NCBI RefSeq assembly: GCF_900099805.1
Contig: NZ_FNDR01000004.1
Coordinates: 539,501 to 603,500 of the forward strand
Length of the DNA: 64,000 nt
DNA from: Variovorax sp. OV700
GTDB taxonomy: Bacteria; Pseudomonadota; Gammaproteobacteria; Burkholderiales; Burkholderiaceae_C
Reading direction: 5' to 3'
In this document: positions 1 through 7,808 of the stretch, one piece after another
Numbering within the stretch: position 1 is the first letter of the stretch
Layout: every line of letters begins with the position of its first letter
Notes under the pieces: model-generated
What the model saw: the letters and a program-made list of their open reading frames with translations, nothing else
Told to the model about the DNA's origin: nothing
Databases searched by the model: none
Translations under genes and position numbers: made by a program

Positions 1-216
1 CTGCACCGCAGCTGCGACTTTGCTTGGATCAACGATTTCGACAAATTTAAACCATACGCCGAGATCAACGTCGAACAAATCTGCCTGTTCAGCCGCAAGC
101 TCGGATATTTGCCAAACCGCCGTTGCATCTTCTGCAAATCGATCCGTCAAAGAGACATTCAGTTTGCTCATGTACTCTGATCGAATCCACGCCTCGATTG
201 TGGCCAATGCACTCAT
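1..216 (-). CDS. Unrecognised protein, partial (coupled to SIR2-like gene)
   Basis: The first 72 codons of a reading frame that runs off the left edge of the window without a stop. Its ATG (214-216) overlaps the TGA of the SIR2-like gene in an ATGA junction, so the two genes are almost certainly translated from one message. The visible part begins MSALATIEAW and is acidic and probably helical. It has no signal peptide, membrane segment or motif that I recognise. Base composition matches the neighbouring SIR2-like gene and is clearly less GC-rich than the rest of the window, so both probably arrived together. A partner role in a SIR2-based defence unit is inference from position only; the rest of the gene is needed for any call. 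Confidence 0.6.
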   Translation of the reverse strand, partial: MSALATIEAWIRSEYMSKLNVSLTDRFAEDATAVWQISELAAEQADLFDVDLGVWFKFVEIVDPSKVAAAVQ

Positions 217-1841
217 AAATAATCCTTCCAACTATCTAGGTCGAGCCAGCCAATCCTTCCCAAGGTCGCCACTCCTGCGAAATGTATCAATCTGGATAAT
301 TCATACGTCCAATTCAGTTGAACGTCTTCGGAAACTGCCTTGGAAGCGAGGGGAGCAAGTCCGAGTATTGATATTTTTCGAATTTGCCCCTGATTCGCCC
401 AATGCCGACTTTCGACCAAGGGCTTCAGCGCCGCGAGGCTCTGTGTCGCACCTTCCGCCCAAGCGGGGACCGGGACAATGAGATGACGCTCATCTCTATC
501 CCACAGAGCGCCCGGGAAAAATCCATAATCAAAACGTGGGAGCACTGCTGAATTGGTCTCTAGCTCGTACAGCAAGTTGAGCGCCGCCGACAGATCATTG
601 CGCGCTGTGTTCTGCTCATCCCAGGGTATATGCTCATCGCGGCGGTGCGTAGGAATGGCATCCGGTCGAATGGGTAAGCCTGTAAAGAATTTTTGATGGC
701 CATTGTTGAAGCATAGTCTCAGCCACACTGCCAAAAAATTGTCAAACCAGCCAACCATGTGACCAAGCTGCGAATCGGGCGCTTGTGGGGTGGAAAATTG
801 ATCAAGCCAAGCTGATACGACAGCTCGTTGGGGTTCGATCGCTATCGCTTGTAGGCACCCCAGCCCATGTCGCGTTTGAATCCAAAGAAATACATCATCG
901 GTGTTTGGGAATTCATCAGCTTCTGGCTTGCAAATGGCTTGCACTATCTCGCAATCATAGGCTTCCCGCAGCTTTGCGTGCCCTTTATCATTCGGGAATG
1001 GGTCTATAACCGTTAAAGAGGTTCCTGCGGACCTGAATGGCTTTAATTGGCTAAAAAACTCTTGGAGATAAGGCTCGCTCGCGCTCCATCCAGTGGCAAT
1101 CAAAGAATGTTGCGTGAAGCACAGCTTCATGCTGTTCTCAACTAATGGAGGCTGCTCCGTTAGGCAGCGAGCCAGTTCTTCTTGCGTGAGCACAAAGGTG
1201 CCATCCCCATCCAATAATGAGTCGACGCAACCGTGCGGTTTATAGACGATTACCGTTTGTTGATCGGTAGTCTGAATTACTTTAGACGGAACCCACGACT
1301 CATACCAGCGGATCCACCCTTGCGGCAGGGTCGCGGAAGAATTTCGATTGTTTTTGTAGTGTTCGACTCCAACGCTTGCTAGTGCGCGTTCGAGCCATAC
1401 GTCCCAATTCAGCGACCATATGGAGTGCCATCTTCTTTCTCGAGCTAATCGTGCAATTACTCGATGCCTGGCTGTGCTGCCTCGGAGGGGAATTCTTGTC
1501 TTTGCACTCCAGCAGGGGTCACTTGTTACGCGCAGAACTTCCGCTATCTTCCGCTTAGCTTCGAATTCCGTAAGGCCCAAAACCTTTAATGACTCGAATA
1601 ATTCTCCAGACCAAACATAGAGCGAGAGCGGATCGGTCGTATCTATAGGGCCGCAAGGCTTGACCCCCAAATCTTTTTCAATCTGCTGCTGCCGAGGTTG
1701 AATCAGCCCCATTAATTGGCTGGGCAGCGGCACTAGCGAGAACGACATCCCAGCTCCGAGCAGCAACGTCGGTCGAATAGGCGGAGGCAGGGTTGGCCCT
1801 ACTACAGCTTCGAACAGGTGTGGCGAACTGAAAGGCATCAT
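213..1841 (-). CDS. SIR2-like domain protein
   Basis: A 542-residue protein with the sequence marks of the SIR2/sirtuin NAD-binding fold: GAGMS at residues 29-33 (first glycine motif), SLNWD at 143-147 (position of the usual T-N-x-D), KPHG at 201-204 (K-x-H-G) and a G-W-S-x-S-E-P motif at 251-257 (usual G-Y-S-x-x-D). The last roughly 280 residues are not recognised. Bacterial SIR2-like proteins are often NAD-depleting effectors in anti-phage systems; that role here is inference from the fold, the lower GC and the place beside a tRNA gene. The stop overlaps the ATG of the next gene by four bases. Two adjacent ATGs (1841 and 1838) are possible starts. No transmembrane segment is evident. Confidence 0.75.
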   Translation of the reverse strand: MMPFSSPHLFEAVVGPTLPPPIRPTLLLGAGMSFSLVPLPSQLMGLIQPRQQQIEKDLGVKPCGPIDTTDPLSLYVWSGELFESLKVLGLTEFEAKRKIAEVLRVTSDPCWSAKTRIPLRGSTARHRVIARLARERRWHSIWSLNWDVWLERALASVGVEHYKNNRNSSATLPQGWIRWYESWVPSKVIQTTDQQTVIVYKPHGCVDSLLDGDGTFVLTQEELARCLTEQPPLVENSMKLCFTQHSLIATGWSASEPYLQEFFSQLKPFRSAGTSLTVIDPFPNDKGHAKLREAYDCEIVQAICKPEADEFPNTDDVFLWIQTRHGLGCLQAIAIEPQRAVVSAWLDQFSTPQAPDSQLGHMVGWFDNFLAVWLRLCFNNGHQKFFTGLPIRPDAIPTHRRDEHIPWDEQNTARNDLSAALNLLYELETNSAVLPRFDYGFFPGALWDRDERHLIVPVPAWAEGATQSLAALKPLVESRHWANQGQIRKISILGLAPLASKAVSEDVQLNWTYELSRLIHFAGVATLGRIGWLDLDSWKDYL

Positions 1842-1941
1842 TCAATGTCCGTTCGATGCCGTCGAGCAGGCAGTCTGTCGTGACGCAAAGCGCATATGCG
1901 ACGGTTTGTAAGTTTGTTATCACTATACGTGCAGTCCCCTC
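1842..1941 (-). pseudogene. Remnant of an XRE-type repressor (C-terminal part)
   Basis: On the minus strand, after a TGA at 1942-1944, the frame reads ...VITNLQTVAYALCVTTDCLL. This resembles the last two helices of a Cro/C1 (XRE) helix-turn-helix domain, where a 'leu-x-x-ala-x-ala-leu-x-val-thr-thr-asp-x-leu-leu-x-gly' pattern is characteristic. The N-terminal half of such a domain is not found upstream in any frame. The frame continues into the SIR2-like gene but is not expected to be translated there. I read it as debris of a repressor that once stood before the SIR2-like gene. The match is short, so confidence is low. Confidence 0.3.
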
Positions 1942-1944
1942 TCA

Positions 1945-2271
1945 GGCGGCTTCGGGGTGTCCCGCAATGAGGTCTAGGTTGCGTCAGCGCGAATAACCCA
2001 GCCGAGCACCCGTAGAGGTGTCGCCCGCCGTTAGCAGTTGGGGCCTGTCGGCCATAGGCTTGGAGCACTGCGGCTTTCAATCCGTGCTGCTCTTCTTTCA
2101 AGAGAGCATCAGGCTTTGCTCGGGGAATGGCTTTCCTTGACCGTAAAAGCGCGTTGCTCCGCCGGATCGTTGCAACGAGAAAGAAGCCGAGTCCAGTTCC
2201 GCGCGGGGTTTCCTGCATACCAACTAGGCGCCTACATGGTGCTAGGAGCCAAGGGGATGCGCGAAGACAAA
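1945..2271. other. No gene seen between island remnant and tRNA-Arg terminator
   Basis: Open frames exist on both strands here, but none has recognisable protein features or a convincing start, and the longest minus-strand one begins inside the terminator hairpin. Most likely a degraded junction between the island and the core chromosome. Confidence 0.4.
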
Positions 2272-2306
2272 GAAAAACCCGCCACGCTAGCAAGCGTGCG
2301 GGTTTC
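2272..2306 (-). terminator. Intrinsic terminator after tRNA-Arg
   Basis: On the minus strand an AAACCCGC(A)CGCTTGC / GCGTGGCGGGTTT hairpin is followed by TTTCTTT. It lies about 35 bases past the tRNA 3' end, the expected place for the tRNA terminator. Confidence 0.75.
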
Positions 2307-2339
2307 TGAGGCTTGATGAGACACCAAGGTCTCGATATC

Positions 2340-2414
2340 TGGTCCCGCCGCCAGGAATCGAACCTGGATCTCAGCCTTCGGAGGGCCGAATTCTATCCGT
2401 TGAAATACAGCGAG
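2340..2414 (-). tRNA. tRNA-Arg(CCG)
   Basis: A 75-base cloverleaf including an encoded CCA end. The acceptor stem CTCGCTG pairs with CGGCGGG (two G-U pairs). The anticodon stem CGGCC/GGCTG holds the loop CTCCGAA, giving anticodon CCG for the arginine codon CGG. The variable loop has four bases and the T stem CCAGG/CCTGG is perfect with loop TTCGATT. The D stem has a T-T mismatch at its outer pair. The gene's 3' end faces the low-GC SIR2 region, which fits tRNA-directed island integration. Confidence 0.92.
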
Positions 2415-2457
2415 GAATCTGGGTTCCGGCAGAACCGGAGCCACGCATTATCGCCCA

Positions 2458-3132
2458 TCAGACGGCGACTTCTTCATCAGCTTCGTTCCCGATGCCGGCT
2501 TTCGAGTTCCGCACAAAGCCCAGGCCGGCCAGGTACACGCGGAAGGTGCGGCGGCCGGTGGGCACCAGGTCGAAGGCCTCCGGGTCGAGCAGCCAGTTCT
2601 GGATCAGCCCGCTGATCAGCGCGTGCAGGCCCTGCGCCGCCACGTGGCCGGGCACCGGCAGCTTGATGTGGTCGCGGCGCGCGGCCGTGCGCAGGGCTTT
2701 TTCGAAATCGGCGACGCAGGCGTTGCGCGCGTCCAGGTGGCGCTGCTGCACCGAGGCCATGTCGTGGGTGTATTCGACCTTGTGGGTGGCGACGTCGAAC
2801 ACGCGGCGCACCTGGGGGTCGGTGGCCATGAGGGTCAGGGCGTGCACCATGCCCTCTTCGATCTCGCCCAGCGGGTCGTCGTTGAGGCCGGCTGCCGCGG
2901 CGGCCCTGGGGCCGGCTTCCAGCGGCAGGATGACGCGCTCCATCATGGCGTTGAAGAGGTCGGCCTTGTCCTTGAAGTGCCAATAGATGGCGCCGCGCGT
3001 GGCCCCGGCCTGCTGCGCAATCTGCTGCAGCGAGGTCTGCGAGACGCCTTGCGCCTGAAACAGCAGCTCCGCGGCATCGAGCAAGCGATGCCGCGTGGCC
3101 AGTGCCTCTTCCTTCGTACGACGTGCCACCAA
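2458..3132 (-). CDS. TetR/AcrR-family repressor of the RND efflux operon
   Basis: A 224-residue TetR-family regulator. The N-terminal helix-turn-helix spans about residues 10-55, with LLDAAELLF followed by the SLQQIAQQAGATRGAIYWHF recognition region typical of AcrR and TtgR. The C-terminal part is the ligand-binding domain that would sense drugs or solvents. It is divergently transcribed from the adaptor-pump-channel operon, with a 175-bp gap that contains an AcrR-box-like palindrome. By family knowledge and context it should repress both itself and the efflux operon. Length is normal and no defect is seen. Confidence 0.88.
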   Translation of the reverse strand: MVARRTKEEALATRHRLLDAAELLFQAQGVSQTSLQQIAQQAGATRGAIYWHFKDKADLFNAMMERVILPLEAGPRAAAAAGLNDDPLGEIEEGMVHALTLMATDPQVRRVFDVATHKVEYTHDMASVQQRHLDARNACVADFEKALRTAARRDHIKLPVPGHVAAQGLHALISGLIQNWLLDPEAFDLVPTGRRTFRVYLAGLGFVRNSKAGIGNEADEEVAV

Positions 3133-3183
3133 GTCTCCCGTTTTGTAAAGCCAAGCCCTTTCGGTATCGTGGGGCCATTGGGG

Positions 3184-3212
3184 TTGTCACTATACATCCA
3201 TGAATGTATGTA
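3184..3212 (+). promoter_or_regulatory. Efflux operon promoter overlapped by an AcrR-box-like operator
   Basis: TTGTCA (3184-3189) and TATGTA (3207-3212), 17 bp apart, form a plausible sigma-70 promoter for the efflux operon. The spacer and -10 contain the palindrome ATACAT-CCATGA-ATGTAT (3192-3209). Compared with the E. coli AcrR box from memory, the right half GAATGTATGTA is identical and about 18 of 24 positions agree overall. Binding by the neighbouring TetR protein would block RNA polymerase directly. Confidence 0.65.
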
Positions 3213-3307
3213 AACTAGCGGGCTTCCCCGATGGCCCGGCTGCTTTTGCTGGTTTTCTGTTCGCTTCGCGAACACGCCGTCTCCCGTCTTTGCTTCAAAG
3301 GATTCGC

Positions 3308-4627
3308 ATGCCTCTCCTGCATGTTTCGCGTCAATCGTCGTTTTCGCCGCGCCTCGCGATCGTGGCCGCTGTCGTGGTGTTGGCGCTCGCGGCCTGTTCC
3401 AAGGGCGATGCGCCCGCCGGACCGGGCGGCGCAGGCGGTGGTGGTGGCGGCGCCCGGCCCGCTCCTGAAGTGGGCGTGGTGGTTGCCACGCCAACCGACG
3501 TGGGCCTGGTGACCGAGCTGCCGGGCCGCCTCGAAGCCTCCCGCGTGGCCCAGGTTCGCGCCCGCGCCTCGGGCATCCTGCTGAAGCGCGAGTTCCGCGA
3601 AGGCAGCGACGTGAAGGCCGGCCAGCTGCTGTTCCGCATCGATCCGGCGCCGCTGGTGGCCGCTGCGCAAAACGCCCAGGCCACGCTGGCCCGTGCCGAA
3701 GCCAACGCCGTGCAGGCCAAGGCACTGGCCGACCGCTACAAGCCGCTGGTCGAGGCCAATGCCGTGAGCAAGCAGGAATACGCGACGGCCGTAGCCTCGC
3801 AAAAGACGGCCGAGGCCGACGTGGCCGCGGGCCGCGCCGCGGTGCAGACCGCCAAGATCAACCTCGGCTACGCCAACGTAACCTCGCCCATCTCGGGCCG
3901 CATCGGCCGCGCGCTGGTGACCGAAGGCGCGCTGGTGGGCCAGGGCGACGCGACCGAGCTGGCCGTGGTGCAGCAGATCAGCCCGATGTACGTGAACTTC
4001 ACGCAGTCGGCGTCCGACGTGCTGAAGCTGCGCCGTGCGCTGGCCGCGGGCCAGTACAAGCGGGCCAACGGCGAAGAAGCCGCCAGCGTCACAGTGGTGC
4101 TGGAAGACGGCACCGAATACGCGCTGCCCGGCAAGCTGCTGTTCTCCGACCTGACGGTGGATTCGACCACCGGCCAGGTCACGCTGCGCGCCGAAGTGCC
4201 CAACCCCAAGGGCGAGCTGCTGCCCGGCCTGTATGTGCGGGTGAGGCTGGAGCAGGCGCAGGCCAGCAACGCGATCACCGTTCCCCAGCAGGCCGTGACG
4301 CGCACCCAGCAGGGCGACACGGTGTCGGTGGTGGGTGCCGACGGCAAGATCAGCCAGCGAAACGTAAAGATCAGCGCCGCCAAGGACAACCAGTGGGTGG
4401 TGCTCGACGGCCTGAAGGCGGGCGAGCAGGTGATGGTCGACGGCTTCCAGAAGCTGCAGATGATGCCGCCCGGCACGCCCGTGAAGGCGGTGCCGTGGAA
4501 GAAGCCGACGCCGAATGGCGCGGCGCAACCAGCCGGACAAGCGGCAGCACAACCAGCAGCGCAGGCGGCCTCCGCCCCGGCGGCGGCAGCCAGCGGTCCG
4601 GCGTCTGCCGCGGCCGAGAAGAAGTAA
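3308..4627 (+). CDS. acrA: RND efflux periplasmic adaptor (AcrA/MexA type)
   Basis: A 439-residue membrane-fusion lipoprotein that links the inner-membrane pump to the outer-membrane channel. Start chosen at the ATG after AAAGGA; a longer open frame upstream would cover the promoter and operator. The signal peptide ends in a lipobox (LALAAC), so the protein is anchored by lipid. The lipoyl-like half motif (RARASGILLKREFREGSDVK), the helical hairpin rich in A and Q, and the beta-barrel region with the YANVTSPISGRIGRALVTEG signature follow in the normal order. The last 40 or so residues are an unusual Ala/Gln/Pro tail. It is 16 bp upstream of the pump gene and co-transcribed with it. Confidence 0.93.
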   Translation: MPLLHVSRQSSFSPRLAIVAAVVVLALAACSKGDAPAGPGGAGGGGGGARPAPEVGVVVATPTDVGLVTELPGRLEASRVAQVRARASGILLKREFREGSDVKAGQLLFRIDPAPLVAAAQNAQATLARAEANAVQAKALADRYKPLVEANAVSKQEYATAVASQKTAEADVAAGRAAVQTAKINLGYANVTSPISGRIGRALVTEGALVGQGDATELAVVQQISPMYVNFTQSASDVLKLRRALAAGQYKRANGEEAASVTVVLEDGTEYALPGKLLFSDLTVDSTTGQVTLRAEVPNPKGELLPGLYVRVRLEQAQASNAITVPQQAVTRTQQGDTVSVVGADGKISQRNVKISAAKDNQWVVLDGLKAGEQVMVDGFQKLQMMPPGTPVKAVPWKKPTPNGAAQPAGQAAAQPAAQAASAPAAAASGPASAAAEKK

Positions 4628-4643
4628 TCAGGAGCGCGCCCGC

Positions 4644-7600
4644 ATGGCCAAATTCTTTATCGACCGACCGATCTTCGCCTGGGTGATCGCGCTGTTCATC
4701 CTGGTGATGGGCGGCGTCGCCATTACCCAGCTGCCGATCTCGCAGTACCCGCCGGTGGCACCGCCGGCCATCGTCATCAACGTCGCCTACCCCGGCGCCT
4801 CGGCCCAGACGCTGGAGGACAGCGTGCTGTCCGTCGTCGAGCGCGAGATGAACGGTTCGCCGGGCCTGATCTACATGGAGTCGGTGGCCCAGGCCGACGG
4901 CACGGGCACCATCACCATCAGCTTCCAGGCCGGCACCAACCCCGACCTGGCGCAGGTGGACGTGCAGAACCGGCTCTCCCGCGCCACGCCGCGCCTGCCG
5001 GCCGCCGTGACGCAGCAGGGCGTGCGCGTGGACAAGGCGCGCAACAACTTCCTGCTGTTCGCGATGCTGTCCTCGGACAACCCGGACTTCACCCCGGTGG
5101 CGCTCGGCGACTATGCCGCGCGCAACATCGTGCCCGAGCTGCAGCGCGTGGTGGGCGTGGGCCAGGCCCAGCTGTTCGGCACCGAGAACGCGATGCGCAT
5201 CTGGGTCGATCCGGCCAAGCTGCAGGGCTTCAATCTGTCGGCCACCGACGTGAACAACGCCATCCGCGCGCAGAACGCCCAGGTGTCCTCTGGCTCCATC
5301 GGCGACTTGCCCAACATCCCCGGCCAGGCCATTGCGGCCACGGTGGTGGTGAACGGCCAGCTCGCCAATGTGGAGCAGTTCAAGAACATCATTCTGCGTG
5401 CCAACACCGACGGCTCGGCCGTGCGGCTGAAAGACGTGGCGCGGGTTGAGCTTGGCGGGCAGTCGTATGCCACCTCGGCGCGCCTGAACGGCGTGCCCGC
5501 GGTCGGTATCGGCGTGCAGCCCACGCCCAACGGCAACGCGCTTCAATCGGCCAAGGCAATCCGCGCCAAGATGACCGAGCTCGAGCGCTTCTTCCCGCCG
5601 GGCGTGAAGTGGACCATTCCGTACGACAGCTCGCGCTTCGTGCAGATCTCCATCACCGAAGTGGTCAAGACGCTGCTCGAAGCGGTGGCGCTGGTGTTCG
5701 TGGTGATGTTCCTGTTCTTGCAGAACTGGCGCTACACGATCATTCCAACCATCGTGGTGCCCATTGCACTGCTGGGCACCTTCGCCTCGCTGCTTGCGCT
5801 GGGCTTCTCGATCAACGTGCTGACCATGTTCGGCATGGTGCTGGTGATCGGTATCGTGGTGGACGACGCCATCGTGGTGGTCGAGAACGTCGAGCGCATC
5901 ATGAGCGAAGAGGGGCTCTCGCCTCTGGAAGCCACGCGCAAGGCCATGAAGCAGATCTCGGGCGCCATCATCGGCGTGACCGTGGTGCTGATTTCGGTGT
6001 TTGTGCCGCTGGCGTTCTTTGCGGGCTCGACCGGCAACATCTACCGCCAGTTCTCGGCGGTGATGGTGACCTCGATCGCCTTCTCGGCCTTCATGGCGCT
6101 GTCGCTCACGCCTGCCCTGTGCGCCACGCTGCTCAAACCGGTGGAAGCCGGCCACCACCACGAGAAGACCGGCTTCTTCGGCTGGTTCAACCGGGGTTTC
6201 ACGCGCACGGCCAAGGGCTATGAAAGCCTGGTTGCACGCATCCTGCGCCGCGCCGCGCGCTACCTGATCATCTACGTGGCGATCATCGGCGCGGTGGTGT
6301 TCACCTACATGCGGCTGCCAAGCTCGTTCCTGCCGGCAGAAGACCAGGGCAACATCATCGTGAACGTGCAGCTGCCCCCGGGCGCCACGCAAGAGCGCTC
6401 GCTGGCGGTCATGCAGCAGGTTGAAAACTTCATCCTGAAGCAGCCCGAAGTGCAGAGCATGGTGGGCGTGATGGGCTTCAGCTTCTCGGGCCAGGGCCAG
6501 AACGCGGGCCTCGCCTTCGTGACGCTGAAGGACTGGGAAGAACGGAAGGACCCGGCCCACTCGGCCCAGGCGCTGGCGGGTCGCGCCTTCGGTGCGCTCT
6601 CGGGCATCCGAGACGCCTTCATCTACCCGCTGAGCCCGCCGCCCATTCCTGAACTTGGCAATGCCAGCGGCTTCAGCTTCCGTCTGCAGGACCGCTCGGG
6701 CGCGGGCCACGAGGCGCTCATCAATGCGCGCAACCAGCTGCTGGGCATGGCGGGGCAGAGCAAGATCCTGTCGCAGGTGCGCCCCGACGGCCTGGAAGAC
6801 GCGCCGCAGCTGCAGATCGACATCGACCGCGACAAGGCGAACGCGCTGGGCGTGACCTTCGACGCGATCAACGCAACACTGTCGACCGGCCTGGGTTCGA
6901 GCTACATCAACGACTTTCCGAACCGCGGCCGCCTGCAGCGCGTGGTGGTGCAGGCCGATGCGCCGGCCCGCATGCAGCCCGACGACTTGCTGCGCCTGAA
7001 CGCCAGCAACACGCAGGGCCAGCCGGTGCCACTGTCGGCCTTTGCCACCACCAAGTGGGTGAAGGGCGCCACGCAGACCGTGCGCTACAACGGCTATCCG
7101 GCCATCCGCATCAGCGGCGACGCCGCGGCGGGCTTCAGCACGGGCGCCGCCATGGCCGAGATGGAAAAGCTCGCCGCTCAGCTGCCGCAAGGCTTCGGCT
7201 TTGAATGGACGGGCCAGTCGCGCGAAGAAAAGCTCGCGGGTTCGCAGGCCATCGTGCTGTACGGCTTCGCGATCCTGGCGGTGTTCCTGTGCCTGGCCGC
7301 GCTGTATGAAAGCTGGTCGATCCCGCTGTCGGTGATTCTGGTGGTGCCGCTGGGCGTGCTGGGCGTGCTGCTGGCGACGATGCTGCGCGCCTACTCCAAC
7401 GACGTGTACTTTCAGGTGGGGCTGATCACCATCATCGGCCTCTCGGCGAAAAACGCGATCCTGATCATCGAGTTTGCGAAGGACCTGCAGGCGCAGGGCA
7501 AGGGCATCATCGAATCGGCCCTGGCCGCGGCCCACCTGCGGTTCCGGCCAATCGTCATGACCTCGCTGGCCTTCGGCCTGGGCGTGGTGCCGCTGGTGCT

Positions 7601-7808
7601 CGCCTCGGGCGCCGGCTCGGCCAGCCAGCGCGCCATCGGCACGGGTGTGCTGGGCGGCATGGTCACGGGCACGGCGCTGGCGGTGATCTTCGTGCCGGTG
7701 TTCTTCGTGGTGGTGCGCAGCCTGTTCAAGGGCAGCGCGCGCCAGCATGAAGCCGACAAGCGGCATGCAGAGGCAGCCGGCATCACGGAGGAAAAAGCAC
7801 ATGACTAA
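4644..7808 (+). CDS. acrB: RND efflux pump, inner-membrane transporter (AcrB/MexB type)
   Basis: A 1054-residue proton-driven multidrug exporter of the HAE1 RND family. Start chosen at the ATG preceded by AGGAG; the open frame extends further upstream inside the adaptor gene. It begins MAKFFIDRPIFAWVIALFIL, the standard first transmembrane helix. The proton-relay aspartates are present as D407 and D408 in GIVVDDAIVVVENVE, and the essential lysine lies in LSAKNAILIIEFA. Two large periplasmic loops and twelve expected membrane helices fit the full-length family. It exports hydrophobic drugs, dyes or solvents through the adaptor and the OprM-like channel; the actual substrates cannot be told from sequence. 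Confidence 0.95.
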   Translation: MAKFFIDRPIFAWVIALFILVMGGVAITQLPISQYPPVAPPAIVINVAYPGASAQTLEDSVLSVVEREMNGSPGLIYMESVAQADGTGTITISFQAGTNPDLAQVDVQNRLSRATPRLPAAVTQQGVRVDKARNNFLLFAMLSSDNPDFTPVALGDYAARNIVPELQRVVGVGQAQLFGTENAMRIWVDPAKLQGFNLSATDVNNAIRAQNAQVSSGSIGDLPNIPGQAIAATVVVNGQLANVEQFKNIILRANTDGSAVRLKDVARVELGGQSYATSARLNGVPAVGIGVQPTPNGNALQSAKAIRAKMTELERFFPPGVKWTIPYDSSRFVQISITEVVKTLLEAVALVFVVMFLFLQNWRYTIIPTIVVPIALLGTFASLLALGFSINVLTMFGMVLVIGIVVDDAIVVVENVERIMSEEGLSPLEATRKAMKQISGAIIGVTVVLISVFVPLAFFAGSTGNIYRQFSAVMVTSIAFSAFMALSLTPALCATLLKPVEAGHHHEKTGFFGWFNRGFTRTAKGYESLVARILRRAARYLIIYVAIIGAVVFTYMRLPSSFLPAEDQGNIIVNVQLPPGATQERSLAVMQQVENFILKQPEVQSMVGVMGFSFSGQGQNAGLAFVTLKDWEERKDPAHSAQALAGRAFGALSGIRDAFIYPLSPPPIPELGNASGFSFRLQDRSGAGHEALINARNQLLGMAGQSKILSQVRPDGLEDAPQLQIDIDRDKANALGVTFDAINATLSTGLGSSYINDFPNRGRLQRVVVQADAPARMQPDDLLRLNASNTQGQPVPLSAFATTKWVKGATQTVRYNGYPAIRISGDAAAGFSTGAAMAEMEKLAAQLPQGFGFEWTGQSREEKLAGSQAIVLYGFAILAVFLCLAALYESWSIPLSVILVVPLGVLGVLLATMLRAYSNDVYFQVGLITIIGLSAKNAILIIEFAKDLQAQGKGIIESALAAAHLRFRPIVMTSLAFGLGVVPLVLASGAGSASQRAIGTGVLGGMVTGTALAVIFVPVFFVVVRSLFKGSARQHEADKRHAEAAGITEEKAHD

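Noticed and set aside
20..481. Plus-strand open frame at the left edge
   Set aside because: It lies opposite the SIR2-like gene and its coupled partner, both of which have better coding character and an ATGA junction.
1..1841. Assignment of the SIR2 gene to a named defence system (Thoeris, DSR, SIR2-Argonaute or SIR2-HerA)
   Set aside because: No TIR, Argonaute, HerA or other signature partner is visible and the neighbour is truncated by the window, so no system name can be supported.
1838..2293. Minus-strand open frame of 151 codons between the tRNA and the SIR2-like gene
   Set aside because: It begins inside the tRNA terminator hairpin, has no good ribosome site and no protein features; probably chance.
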